Assembly: GCA_964019425.1 (NCBI GenBank)
Contig: OZ025847.1
Span: forward strand, 402,501-466,500
Source: Flectonema sp. DT1601
Taxonomy: Eukaryota > Euglenozoa > Diplonemea > Diplonemida > Diplonemidae
DNA: 64,000 nucleotides
Direction: 5' to 3'
The notes under the pieces were generated by a model. It made no database searches. It saw only the letters and a program-made list of their open reading frames with translations, and had not been told where the DNA came from. Shown in pieces: positions 1 to 9,748 of this stretch. Made by a program: the position numbers and the translations under genes. The first letter of the stretch is position 1. Each line of letters starts with the position of its first letter.

Positions 1-3000
1 ATCACAATCATCATTTATGACAGGACTATTTGTGAATCTACCAACAGTGACTCCTGATGGAACACTTACCTTTACTACTGAACGAGACGCGTTTGGTGAA
101 GCGACTATAGTCGTTACTCTCTTTAATACTTGTGTAACCCCAACTTCCAAAACTGTATTACGAAATGCTTTTGTAATTTGTATTCGTCCCTGCAATGATC
201 CTCCGACATTCAGAGCCTCATCAAACCTGATTAGTACAATCTCTGAGTGTCAACCAACAGTCGGAAATGATTGTTGTATGCATGTATTACCTAGCTGGGC
301 TGCTGATATAACACCTGTTGAGATTGGTCAAAGAGTAACGTTTAGTGTTTTTGCTTTGGATGAGTCGGTTTTCGATCCGAATCATTTACCGGAAATATCG
401 AATACAGGAACTTTGAGTTTTTGTTTAAAACCTTACTACACAACGTTAGGTGTGAGTGCACTCTCTGTTCAATTAAGGGACGATGGAGGTCACAGTGGAG
501 GTCGATGTACTGATACCACAATAGAAACGATTCCATTTCAAATACTTCCGATAAATGACAGACCAGAGTTCATTGGACTCCCAGAAACTCTTGTTTTTAA
601 CGAGGATGATGGTACTGTAGAAGTCCCAGGATGGGCAACCAGAATAACACCTGGTAGAGGTCCTGATGAACTGACAGAGGCATCTGTTAGAATGCTTTCA
701 TTTACGTGTTCACCAACTGATTTGACTTTAATTAATTCTTGTAGGGTGAATACTAGAACAGGAAACTTAGTAATGGATATCGTTCCTGATGCTTTTGGTA
801 TCACCTTACTAGAAATAGTTCTTCATGATGGAGAAGTAGTATCAGGAAGCTCTACGCCATCGTACGTTTCTGTTACTGTTCTTGAGATTAATGATAGACC
901 AACGTTTACTCCTTTGGGAGCTGTGATAGTTTTTGAAGATACTTGTTATTCACAGCAATGGGCGCAGTTAATATCAGTCGGTCCTCCTAATGAAGTCAGC
1001 CAACAGGCTTCGTTTATTATAAATGACGATCTCACTTCTTCAAATAATGTTATTCGAGGTACTCCTCACATATCGAGTTCAGGTATTCTGTCATTCTGTC
1101 CTCGTGATAATGTTAATGGACGAGCTATTTATAGAGTTGTTCTTCAAGATTCAGGGGGTACCCTGCGAGGAGGGATTGATAATAGTATTCAAGCGGAATT
1201 AGTAATTGTAATTGTTGCTACTAATGATTGTCCTGTATTGGAATTGAGTTCAGCATATGATCCCCGTATTGCTATTGTGTTTAGAGAAGATCAACAGGAG
1301 GATATTCGATTGACTCATGTCGTAACCGGTTCTTCTATTGCTGTAGGACCACCAACAGCACAGGATGAAATTGGATCACAAACTGTTGTGTTACAGGTTA
1401 CAACAGACCCGACATCAGCATTCCAACAACAACTCCGAGTCGAGCAGTCTCCTGAATTAGATAAAGGACAAAGTGTTGTTGGTATTCTAACACCTGACTT
1501 CTTTGGTACTGTTGTTGTTACCTTCACTGCTGTTGATACTGGAAATGGATTATTTCCAGACTGCAATACATCGACATCAAAAACACTAGTTCTCGTTGTA
1601 GATCCCGTCAATGATCCTCCTTCATTTATAAAGGGACCAAATATTATCATCTCCAGTCAGGAGCAAGAACAAATTCGATACATTTGGCCAGCATGGGCTC
1701 AGGGTATCAGGGCTGGACCTGACAATGAAGCTTTTCAGCAACTTACTTTTCTAGTAAGGAGCGCAGCAGGGGAAGAGGTATTTGGATTTTTTGATGGTGG
1801 TGTGATGCCAACGATAAGCCCGACAACTGGTGATCTTCAAGTATACCCATCACCGTCACCTATCGGTGATAGAACTGGTGATTTTGAAGCTTGTCTTTCT
1901 GATGGTCGTGACCAAGTGTGTGAGTCGTTCACCATCACGTTATTACAACACACACCCAGCAATAATGGAATTGGTACATCTCAAAACGGATTATCTCTTC
2001 AAATTAACGAAGACTCTGGTTTTCAACAAATCTCACCTTGGTTTCTGTTAAGTGGTCAAACCCTTAGTCCAGATGCCTATTTATCAACTCCTTCTTCAGA
2101 ACAATTATTATTTTTTAGAAATGGACTATCACCACAAGTGACAGTTGTAAACAACACGATGACCTTTGAGGTTCTACCAGACCACTTTGGAATGGCTTCA
2201 GTAGTATTGCACTCAAATGGAGTGGAGTATCCGTTTACAATAACAGTTGTTGGGGTTAATGATGCTCCTTTTTTTAATTTTGTTCAACCATTGCCAGAAA
2301 TAATCGTAAGACAGACATCCATAGCTTCCGGTGTGTTGCTACTCACTGGAACTACTTCTGGTCCAGCAGAAGACTCAACCCAGCAAGTGTCATTTTCAGT
2401 ATCAGCAAATGGAGGAGTCGTTTCTGACAATCAACGTTTTACACCAAATACGGGACTTCCTTCAGGTGTTCATTTGTTTAATATAACTGCGCTTGATAGT
2501 TTGGGACTGTCATTCTCAAGACAAATTGAAGTTATTATTTTACCTGTTATTGATCAGTCGTTGCAATCGAGTAACTTTATAAATCAAAATCTCTTAACGG
2601 TGTCGACGTTTGAGGATGCTCCAGAGATCACGATTCCGAACTATGCAATGAGAAGAGCAAACGATCCGAGTGATTTGAGTATTGAAGTTAGTTTTAATTT
2701 TAATGGAACGGCGTTATCGTTTTTTGAGATCGTTCCAAAGACGCGTCCAACAGTTCAGAATTCCAGCATCTTAGAATTAGTTTACAAACCTGCTGCGAAT
2801 CGTTTTGGAACTGTCAGTGGTTTTGCGACTGTCATCGCAGTTAGAATGGTTTCTGAAACATTACAAAACGCTGCGTTGAGAGCAGGTTTTGTTGAATATC
2901 AAGTAGCCAATCAGAGACGACCATTAACACCTGTTGCTGTTAACTTTTTGATTGAGGCTGTCAATGATGCACCTGTCATTGTTGTCGACAATTCAACAAC

Positions 3001-4564
3001 AAGTCGGTTTAATATCAACACAACAATACCAGTAATTCAGTTATTAGAAGATACTCAAATACTAATTCCGAACTTTATAATTATGTCATCCGCTGGGGGT
3101 TTCGGTGAAGATGCAGTTCAACATCTGCAATTCAACGTCGAGGTGGTGTCAAATTCTCATCTCATACAGTCTGCGAATATTGTTGTTGATGGATTGCAGA
3201 ATAATCTTCAAATCATACCACGTAATCACAGTAATGGTGAATCAGTGTTGCACATTACAGCAACAGACAGCTTGGGACTTGTTTCGAATAGAGAAGTTGT
3301 TAATGTCATCATCACCGCAGTGAATGATAAACCGTTTTTTATATCATCTGGGAATGTTAGATTCAACGAAGATCCTACTGGAGGTGTTTACAGCACTAGT
3401 TGGGCTTCAGACATAACGCGAGGACCTGATGATGAAAATCTTCAGAGGCTTCAATTTACATCAACACCAACATATCCCGACATTACCATAAGTATTTCAT
3501 CTGATACTGGGTTGTTAGTAGTGGATGTTGGTAGTGATGTTTCTGGTGTGTTTGCGTATAGAATAATACTGTCGGATGATGGAGGCAGGACGAATAGTGG
3601 AGAAGACAGTTCTGTTGTTCATAATTTAAACATTTCTATAACAGAAGTGAATGATCCTCCCGTGTTTTCAATTATTCAACAGACACTTGAAGTTCCTATC
3701 GATGCTGTTCCTCAACAACTTCAAGTGTTGTCAGTTGTTAGTAGCGGATCACCTTTTGAGGATAGCTCAGGTCAAACTGTTGCTTTTATTATCAGCGTTA
3801 CTGATAATAGAGTTTTCGCGAGTTCTGGTCAACCAGTTTTGAGTCCATCTGGTCTTCTCTCATATGCGTTAGCAGGAGACAGAGTTGGTAATGTTACTTT
3901 AAATATTGTTGCGACTGATTCTCTGGGATTGAGATCAACTACTCAATCAAGTATTCATATAAATATCATACCTGGTGATCTTCCATTGGTGAATGTGACG
4001 TTGTTGGTTCCTCTTTCAGGTAGTCAGTCGCTGGATAGCATTCAGTCAGCTGTTTCGACGGCGATTAACGCGCCTCCTGGAACAGTTGTGGTTCAGAGTG
4101 CGGGTGGTAATGATCTCAGGATATTTTTTAAATCTACTCCTGGGCTTTCAGGTTCTCAACTCAGAGATCGTTTTCTCGCTTTAAACCCTGATCAACTAAC
4201 GCAGATCGGAGTTATGAGACAAGCAGTCCAACAGCCTTCAACTGGAGCTCCTGTCTTACAGCAGACTGAATCTCCAGCTGGATCTGGTGGAAGTGGATCT
4301 GTGAGTCCGATTATAATTGTTGTTATTGTGGCAGCTGTGATTGTTGCATTAGCGGCTGGTGGGTACTACTGTTACCGAGCTAATAAAAATAAAAATAGCA
4401 GCGGTGATAACAACAGAGTCTTTAAACAGAGCAGTGATGAAGTTACACTACAGCACTCGAGAGTACCGAGCAACTCACCAGAGAACTACAACACTCGTAG
4501 TAGTAATCCGATTGATTTGACTTTCTCTCCAGCTCCTGCATCACCTCCAGCTCTGTATGGGTAG
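1..4564 (+). CDS. Adhesin-like type I membrane protein with tandem NDxP repeats (5' partial)
   Basis: The frame is open from base 2, so the gene starts before the window; the first ATG inside (17) is internal. About ten modules of roughly 110 residues end in linkers such as INDRPEF, VNDPPSF, VNDAPFF and VNDKPFF. Many begin with a GPxxExxQ motif (e.g. AGPDNEAFQQ, RGPDDENLQ). This looks like the cadherin-like or VCBS-like beta-sandwich repeats of large adhesins in bacteria and protists. Near the C terminus (about residue 1430 counted from base 17) a hydrophobic segment rich in I, V and A (SPIIIVVIVAAVIVALAAGG) is the single membrane span. A basic, Ser/Pro-rich tail of about 60 residues follows and ends at TAG. 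The layout implies an extracellular adhesion or recognition role. I see no intron. The repeat family is only a resemblance; the membrane topology is firmer. Confidence 0.8.
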   Translation, partial: SQSSFMTGLFVNLPTVTPDGTLTFTTERDAFGEATIVVTLFNTCVTPTSKTVLRNAFVICIRPCNDPPTFRASSNLISTISECQPTVGNDCCMHVLPSWAADITPVEIGQRVTFSVFALDESVFDPNHLPEISNTGTLSFCLKPYYTTLGVSALSVQLRDDGGHSGGRCTDTTIETIPFQILPINDRPEFIGLPETLVFNEDDGTVEVPGWATRITPGRGPDELTEASVRMLSFTCSPTDLTLINSCRVNTRTGNLVMDIVPDAFGITLLEIVLHDGEVVSGSSTPSYVSVTVLEINDRPTFTPLGAVIVFEDTCYSQQWAQLISVGPPNEVSQQASFIINDDLTSSNNVIRGTPHISSSGILSFCPRDNVNGRAIYRVVLQDSGGTLRGGIDNSIQAELVIVIVATNDCPVLELSSAYDPRIAIVFREDQQEDIRLTHVVTGSSIAVGPPTAQDEIGSQTVVLQVTTDPTSAFQQQLRVEQSPELDKGQSVVGILTPDFFGTVVVTFTAVDTGNGLFPDCNTSTSKTLVLVVDPVNDPPSFIKGPNIIISSQEQEQIRYIWPAWAQGIRAGPDNEAFQQLTFLVRSAAGEEVFGFFDGGVMPTISPTTGDLQVYPSPSPIGDRTGDFEACLSDGRDQVCESFTITLLQHTPSNNGIGTSQNGLSLQINEDSGFQQISPWFLLSGQTLSPDAYLSTPSSEQLLFFRNGLSPQVTVVNNTMTFEVLPDHFGMASVVLHSNGVEYPFTITVVGVNDAPFFNFVQPLPEIIVRQTSIASGVLLLTGTTSGPAEDSTQQVSFSVSANGGVVSDNQRFTPNTGLPSGVHLFNITALDSLGLSFSRQIEVIILPVIDQSLQSSNFINQNLLTVSTFEDAPEITIPNYAMRRANDPSDLSIEVSFNFNGTALSFFEIVPKTRPTVQNSSILELVYKPAANRFGTVSGFATVIAVRMVSETLQNAALRAGFVEYQVANQRRPLTPVAVNFLIEAVNDAPVIVVDNSTTSRFNINTTIPVIQLLEDTQILIPNFIIMSSAGGFGEDAVQHLQFNVEVVSNSHLIQSANIVVDGLQNNLQIIPRNHSNGESVLHITATDSLGLVSNREVVNVIITAVNDKPFFISSGNVRFNEDPTGGVYSTSWASDITRGPDDENLQRLQFTSTPTYPDITISISSDTGLLVVDVGSDVSGVFAYRIILSDDGGRTNSGEDSSVVHNLNISITEVNDPPVFSIIQQTLEVPIDAVPQQLQVLSVVSSGSPFEDSSGQTVAFIISVTDNRVFASSGQPVLSPSGLLSYALAGDRVGNVTLNIVATDSLGLRSTTQSSIHINIIPGDLPLVNVTLLVPLSGSQSLDSIQSAVSTAINAPPGTVVVQSAGGNDLRIFFKSTPGLSGSQLRDRFLALNPDQLTQIGVMRQAVQQPSTGAPVLQQTESPAGSGGSGSVSPIIIVVIVAAVIVALAAGGYYCYRANKNKNSSGDNNRVFKQSSDEVTLQHSRVPSNSPENYNTRSSNPIDLTFSPAPASPPALYG

Positions 4565-5114
4565 TCTTTCTGTTGGTTTGGGTTTTTTATTTATTTATAG
4601 ATTTGATCTGTTTTTTTTTTTTTTTTTTTTTTTTTTTGGAATTTAGTTTTTCGTTTTGTTTAGTTGTGTCAAGTCTGAACAGCCGATCTCTCCAAAAGTT
4701 GTTTCAAACGTTTTTTTTTTTTTTTTTTTTTTTTTTGTTGGGGTTCTAGTCAACCTTCTTACTCCCAACTGAAATGATAAAATAATTTCATAAGAATTTA
4801 TTTTATCAAAAAAAAAAAGAAGAAGAAGGGAGACTGACGCGGATAAAAAAAGTTTCTTTTATTTCTTATATTCTTTATTTTTTCTCAAAGATTAATCTTT
4901 TTCTTCTTAACTCGAGTACTTGTTGTACCATTCTTTAGATTTACAGTCAGTTTTGAGGTCAAGTTTTGTCTAATTTAGTATTCCTATAATTCGACTACAG
5001 TCACACATGGAAAGAAAGGGTCTCAGAATTGTTTATTAAGACGAGGTAGATAGGCGGCACTCTCTGGTAAACAAAAAAAAAAAAAAAAAAAAAAAACCGT
5101 ATAATTATATTATA
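4565..5114. other. Intergenic region and 3'UTR
   Basis: This stretch holds no credible gene. It has long T tracts near 4612-4637 and 4710-4736, an A tract at about 5072-5093, and a 10-bp inverted repeat (4776-4785 with 4798-4807). It probably combines the 3'UTR of the repeat protein with the leader of the next gene. Confidence 0.6.
4776..4807 (+). other. AT-rich stem-loop in 3'UTR
   Basis: GATAAAATAA (4776-4785) pairs perfectly with TTATTTTATC (4798-4807) across a 12-nt loop, 212 nt after the stop. Such AT-only stems arise fairly easily by chance in this sequence, so a function is uncertain. Confidence 0.35.
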
Positions 5115-6008
5115 ATGCCTCCACCGTTGATATTTTCAGTAGAGTGTCAGCGGTGCGGATCTCTGTCGGGGGGTAATTGCTGCTCAAGGAAACGGCTTAC
5201 AGTAACTAGAACGCTAGTGGGAAAGGAGCTTGGATTAGAAGTTATTTGTGATTCTGGGAAAGTCATCGTCAAATCAGTAAATAGAGAACGGCATCAAATC
5301 GACCATATAAAACCTGGTTGGGAGATCCGTCGCTATGACGGGTTTAAAATAAGAACACTACACGATTTGAAAATGGCTCGTCGATATTCACTCTCAGCTG
5401 ATCGCTCAATAGTTGATGTTAAATTTAGGACTCCACCGAGATTCGAACCTACGCCGACGTCTCCATTATCAAAATCACATCCTTTACACGCTTTTCACAA
5501 TGCATATCTTAATCATGAAATATCAAAAGAGTCTTATATGAAAGCAGTACTGTTGTTAGCCGAGGAACCGTCTTCTAATATCGATTCTGCTCGCATGTTG
5601 TCGAAAATTGACAACATAAGCAGAGGAGATAAAGTACAACAATGGAAACAGCGAGAAGATGAAGCCACGGAGAGGGTATACCTGAGAAGGAAACCGATAT
5701 TAGCAAAGCAATTAGAACTTATGAACATGGAACTATCGAAAAGAAGAGATATTCTTTTTGATGAACAAGAAATGAGTTTACGAATATCTGAAAGTTCTCC
5801 GATTTATCTCTCAAAACATCAACTGAAGGTGAGGGAAGTTGCCGAAGTTCGGAGCCGTCGATTTCCGACGAGGAGAGATCCTCGACCACCCGCAACTATT
5901 CCGGCTTCAGACATTCAAGTGTGTCAGAATTGTGTAAATCTTACTTATCTCTGCAACTTCTGCGCTGCTGGGCAATCGAAAAGCCCACCCGTGATAAGGA
6001 TTGCTTGA
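5115..6008 (+). CDS. Hypothetical protein with PDZ-like domain and C-terminal Cys pairs
   Basis: A 297-residue single-exon protein. Residues about 30-105 have a PDZ-like pattern: a GxELGLEV carboxylate-loop-like start, strands VIVKSVN, then HIKPGWEIRRYDG and a helix-like stretch LHDLKMA. That suggests peptide or C-terminus binding. The N terminus carries CQRC and CC. The C terminus carries CQNC...CNFC, which could bind one zinc ion. The middle is charged and helical. Start: the ATG at 5115 follows an A-tract leader, and no in-frame ATG is evident upstream. No obvious pyrimidine-AG acceptor lies directly upstream; GGTAG near 5046 is the best candidate. The domain call is moderate and the function unknown. 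Confidence 0.65.
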   Translation: MPPPLIFSVECQRCGSLSGGNCCSRKRLTVTRTLVGKELGLEVICDSGKVIVKSVNRERHQIDHIKPGWEIRRYDGFKIRTLHDLKMARRYSLSADRSIVDVKFRTPPRFEPTPTSPLSKSHPLHAFHNAYLNHEISKESYMKAVLLLAEEPSSNIDSARMLSKIDNISRGDKVQQWKQREDEATERVYLRRKPILAKQLELMNMELSKRRDILFDEQEMSLRISESSPIYLSKHQLKVREVAEVRSRRFPTRRDPRPPATIPASDIQVCQNCVNLTYLCNFCAAGQSKSPPVIRIA

Positions 6009-7021
6009 TTCACTTTCACTTATCAAATTCGATTTCAGAATCTGCATAACCGACATCTCTACAGAAGTCACATGTGGTGTTCGAACTAAAGGGCGGTTAA
6101 GGAACCTTTTCCCCTTCTTTTTTTATTTATTTCATTTATGTTTAAATATAATTCTGCCGAACAATTTTTTTTTTTTTTTTTTTTTTTACAAACTAATCAG
6201 ATTGGTATCCCAGTTGGAGTTTGATTTCCCTGACTTCGATAAATAAATAAATAGATATTAATTGCTTCCCTATTGCATGCAGTTTGTGAAGCAGGTTTTT
6301 AAACCTTTCTTTAAACAGATACTCATGCTTTAGCTACGATTATTCAACATTTTTTTTACTTTAATTCTTTCTTCCTTTTTTTTTTCCTCGATACAGCACT
6401 GTAGCAGCTCAGGTACAAAGGTAAACCTTATTTAAGTTTTAACCAGTATCTCGAGGTGTCTATCAGATGAGTGCTTGCTCGATACTGTAGATGCGGCACT
6501 AATACATGGCTGAAAACCGATCCGCGTGTGTTTTTCTTTTTTCTTTTCTTTTTTTTTTTCTTTCTTTTTTTTTCAAGAATAGAATAGTCCCCCTTTTTAA
6601 GGACTGATTTAATCATTCTATTAACTTAGAAAGATTAATATTTCTTTTTTCGATCGTGAGATGGACTGCGTTTCTACGCTTAGTTTTATCATCGATATGA
6701 TCAATTTGGTCTTAGCAACCAGGAAACTGATTGTTCACAACCACTCAGATAGTTGTTCGCATCTTTTTAAAGTAGAATAGTACCACAGTCTCTGATGACT
6801 ATCGGGATCGGTTTACAGATGTTCACTTTTTTTTTTTTTTTTTTTTACTTCTCTCCTTTTTACCCTATTGTGTTCGGGAATTTGGTACTAAATCAGAAGA
6901 AGGATTTTAGATTGTGATTTATCGTTTTAGGTGTTATTTTTTTTTTCATTAATTCAATTTCAACTGTTTTTTTATTTTTTTTTTTTACAGTCAAATTCCT
7001 TCACAAAAAATAAAATAAACA
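6009..7021. other. Intergenic region
   Basis: No gene is supported here; the short open frames are products of T tracts (about 6166-6187 and 6826-6846). A two-part stem occurs at 6444-6487: CAGTAT and CGAG pair with CTCG and ATACTG with a 2-nt bulge. ATCAT-CGAT-ATGAT lies near 6688. The end is the acceptor tract for the next gene. Confidence 0.55.
6961..6990 (+). promoter_or_regulatory. Putative (trans-)splice acceptor before the methyltransferase gene
   Basis: A nearly pure T tract ends in ACAG at 6987-6990, 31 nt before the ATG at 7022. No convincing GT donor was found just upstream, so a spliced-leader acceptor is the preferred reading; a 5'UTR cis intron is the alternative. Confidence 0.55.
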
Positions 7022-9331
7022 ATGGCAATATCGATGGTTAGATTTTTTGAAGGAGTCACTGGAATTGACGTCCTCGGAGAAGGGATGACTGAAGAAGTAA
7101 GAAAGCCTGTTACTCAATCAAAGCCAGCAGATCCATGGGAACGATGGAAGCAAATTGAAAGTGAAGTTTTAAAAAGAAAAGGCATCCTCGTCTTAGACGG
7201 TGCTACTGGAACAGAAATAGAACGGATAGCAGGAAGGGATGCAATGAATCAGTTTGGATGGTCGTGTTCAGCAAATTTGACTTATCCAGATATTGTTAAG
7301 GAAGTTCATATTCACTACTTGTACAGCGGATCTGATATAATCACTGCTAACACTTATTGTACTAATGGTAATGTTATGTCTGCAGCGGGTCTGTCTTCTA
7401 TCAGAGAAAAAACAACTCGTGCAGCTGTTCGGATAGCAAATGAAGCTCGTGATGAGTTTGTTTCAGATCAGAAAGTGAAACGTCAACCGTTAGTATTCGG
7501 TTCAATGTCTTGTCATCCTCCTCGTCAAGAAACTGGTTCTGGTTTTGATTCTGGAGTGTGGCCTGATGTTGGAACAGAAATACAGAACTGTCAAGACCAC
7601 GCTGATTTATTATCAGATTGTGGTGTCGATGGAATCATAGTTGAGATGGTTTGGGACATCAATCATGGTGACAGAGCTGTCGCAGCAGCCTGCGCTACTC
7701 ACCTACCTGTCATATTATCACTATCTCTACCTATCCCTGAGAAAGGACCATTAATGGAAGCTGTCCGTGGTCAGTTAGCTACCGACATTCCACTCAAACT
7801 CGGAGGCTTTGGAGATGTCACAGTCACTGAAGCTGTTCTTAAATTAACCTCACAACGTTCTAATATTGTTGGTGTTTGTATCCATCACACTCCTATATCA
7901 CTTGTTCCACATTGTATTGCTGCTGTAAAGGCTGCTTGGTATGAGTTCTCTTTTCTTATTAATTGATGTCACTAAATGCAAAACGAAAAACAAACAAACA
8001 GGTCTGGCTACTTGGGTGTATACCCTGAGTGTGGTAGTTTTGAGATGCCTCACTGGATCCATGAAGAATTGGATGAAGAGGAGTTTCTCAGTCATAATGA
8101 GGTTTGTGATTTTTTTTCGCGCAGTCAAACAGAGTGGGTGAGTATCACCTGCCTCTGAAACACACAATACCTGGATCTGTCTTTTGTCATTGGCACAAGT
8201 AATTGGGATTTCAGTTGCTCCCCTTTGTTCTAAGGTCTTCTTTGGTGATGGTGTTAACTGTAGCTCTGTGTGATCAATGTTTAATACGCAGCAGGGTGGA
8301 ACCTCACGGTCATGTATTGCTTGTTCAATAGTAATCTCCCTTTGTGCTTCAAGGAGCTTCTTTTCCTGAAGGGGTTTGCTTGCAGTCCTGGTTTTCGCTT
8401 GACTGCTTGCATATTGTTCTTTTAGACAAAAGTATGAGTAAAAAAGTAAAAAGTGAAGTTTGCCGATTTTTTTTTTGTTATTATTTGCATCTCTTTCCAT
8501 CACATAGAAATCATAAATAAAACAGGTTTGGGTCCGTAGTGGCGTTCAAATGGTTGGGGGATGCTGCGGAATCGGTCCACAGCACATTCAGGTATGAGGG
8601 AAATGTTATTTGACATCTAAGGGAATTCTTAAAAAAAAATATTTTTTTTTAAATAAAACAACATCTTAAAACAGGCACTCTCGAATACGTTTAAGAAAGA
8701 AATACCAGAGCAGGAAAGTATGTCAGCGATGCCACCACCTCCAGAAATTATGCATGTTCCTGTTCCAGAAGTTGGAAGGGGTAGCTTTGCATCGGCGGCA
8801 GTTGTCCAGCAGGAAATGGAAGTTCCGAATTTGGCGTCGTTGGGATCTGTCGTTGGGGAGGTTGGTGATATTGATAGTCACCTGAACGGACTCGCTCCTC
8901 CTCCAGTTCTAGAAAACGATAACACTTCTATTGAACAAATCAGTGGAGTGGCTACTGATATTGTTACACAGACTCCTTCTCCTAATTTAAGTAAAAGTGA
9001 GATAAGCGTATCAAGTAATGATCCTATCCCAATGAATCTAAATATAAATGAAAGTTTAGTAATGAGTCACTTTGGAGTTCCGCCAGCGACAGGACCGTTG
9101 GCAGAATTTGCAGCTGCTTCTCCGTTCTCTTCGCAGCAACAAACGCAACCACATCTACAACAACAGCTAGAAAGTGATAACTCACAGGCTTTACCTCCTC
9201 CTCCAGTGTTGGATGAATTGCCGACTTCTGATAGTTTTTCAAATAGGTTCCTACCTCCACCACCAATAGACTCTCACTATGCTCAAGGTGGTGATGATGA
9301 AGATGAGGTTGCTGCTCTTCCTCCTGCGTAG
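7022..9331 (+). CDS. Homocysteine S-methyltransferase with proline-rich C-terminal extension (4 exons)
   Basis: Exons read as 7022-7938, 8002-8137, 8526-8591 and 8675-9331 join in frame to 591 residues. The family transfers a methyl group (from S-methylmethionine, betaine or a folate) to homocysteine, making methionine. Visible hallmarks are LVLDGATGTE, ANTYCTN, the zinc-ligand Cys in GVCIHHTP, and the paired Cys of VGGCCGIGPQHI in exon 3. The GGCCG motif appears only after introns 1 and 2 are removed, which supports the splicing. Introns are 63, 388 and 83 nt; all are GT...CAG. Intron 2 contains an antisense transposase fossil. After the catalytic domain, exon 4 adds about 215 residues rich in P, S, Q and D with repeated PPPP(V/I) runs (ALPPPPVLDELP, FLPPPPIDS), unusual for this family and possibly a binding tail for SH3, WW or profilin-type domains. 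Confidence 0.87.
8138..8525 (-). mobile_element. Fossil of a pogo-like DDE DNA transposon inside intron 2
   Basis: Read on the minus strand (about 8416 down to 8144), the intron encodes a fragment typical of the pogo/Tigger-type DDE_1 transposase core: a KTRTASKPL stretch, a VPPCCVLNIDHTELQL block matching the usual IPPELILNxDQT catalytic region, then KKTLEQRGATEIPI and ANDKRQIQVLCVSEAG matching the usual DDKRQIT block. Only the part around the first catalytic Asp is present; the DNA-binding region and later acidic residues are absent. No terminal repeats or target duplication were found. It is the only minus-strand coding signal in the window, and its intron is at least twice as long as the others. 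Confidence 0.72.
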
Positions 9332-9748
9332 TCTGTTTTTATATTTCTGATTACGGTACGTTCTTTATCCGCCCTGGGCAGGGTGAGCTGCTTACGGATA
9401 TATCGATAAGCAAATGGTCACAGCTACCGTCTACCCGTCTGTTGAACCAACAACACACCAACAAACTGTTTTAAATAGCATCCCTACTAGAGGAGTACAT
9501 AAATAACTTCCCTCAACTAGCTAAAGTGAGAAACTGTCCTCCTTGAGGAGCGACCTACTTATAGAGACACCTGTTTTAAAAAGTGAATTTAAAATATTAT
9601 TATTTACAGTAAACAGAAGATACCTGCTAAGGAGGACTTCACTTTCCTTCTCTTGTTAGATATCGTCTGCTGACTGTTTTGTTGAATTGTTTTACTTTTA
9701 ATTATTTGTCAGGTACATTTAGAACATCCCACAAGTTATAATAAACAA
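9332..9748. other. Intergenic region with stem-loops and an acceptor
   Basis: It holds a nested hairpin 35 nt after the stop (TATCCG 9366-9371 with CGGATA 9395-9400, enclosing CCCT-GGGC-AGGG). A second hairpin, GTC CTCC-TTGA-GGAG GAC with one bulge, is at 9536-9554. A pyrimidine-rich tract ends in CAG at 9712, 36 nt before the phosphatase ATG. Confidence 0.5.

Noticed and set aside
5430-5460. GATTCGAACC resembling a tRNA T-loop on the minus strand
   Set aside because: The flanking bases cannot form the T-stem, no D- or anticodon arm is present, and it lies inside a coding exon.
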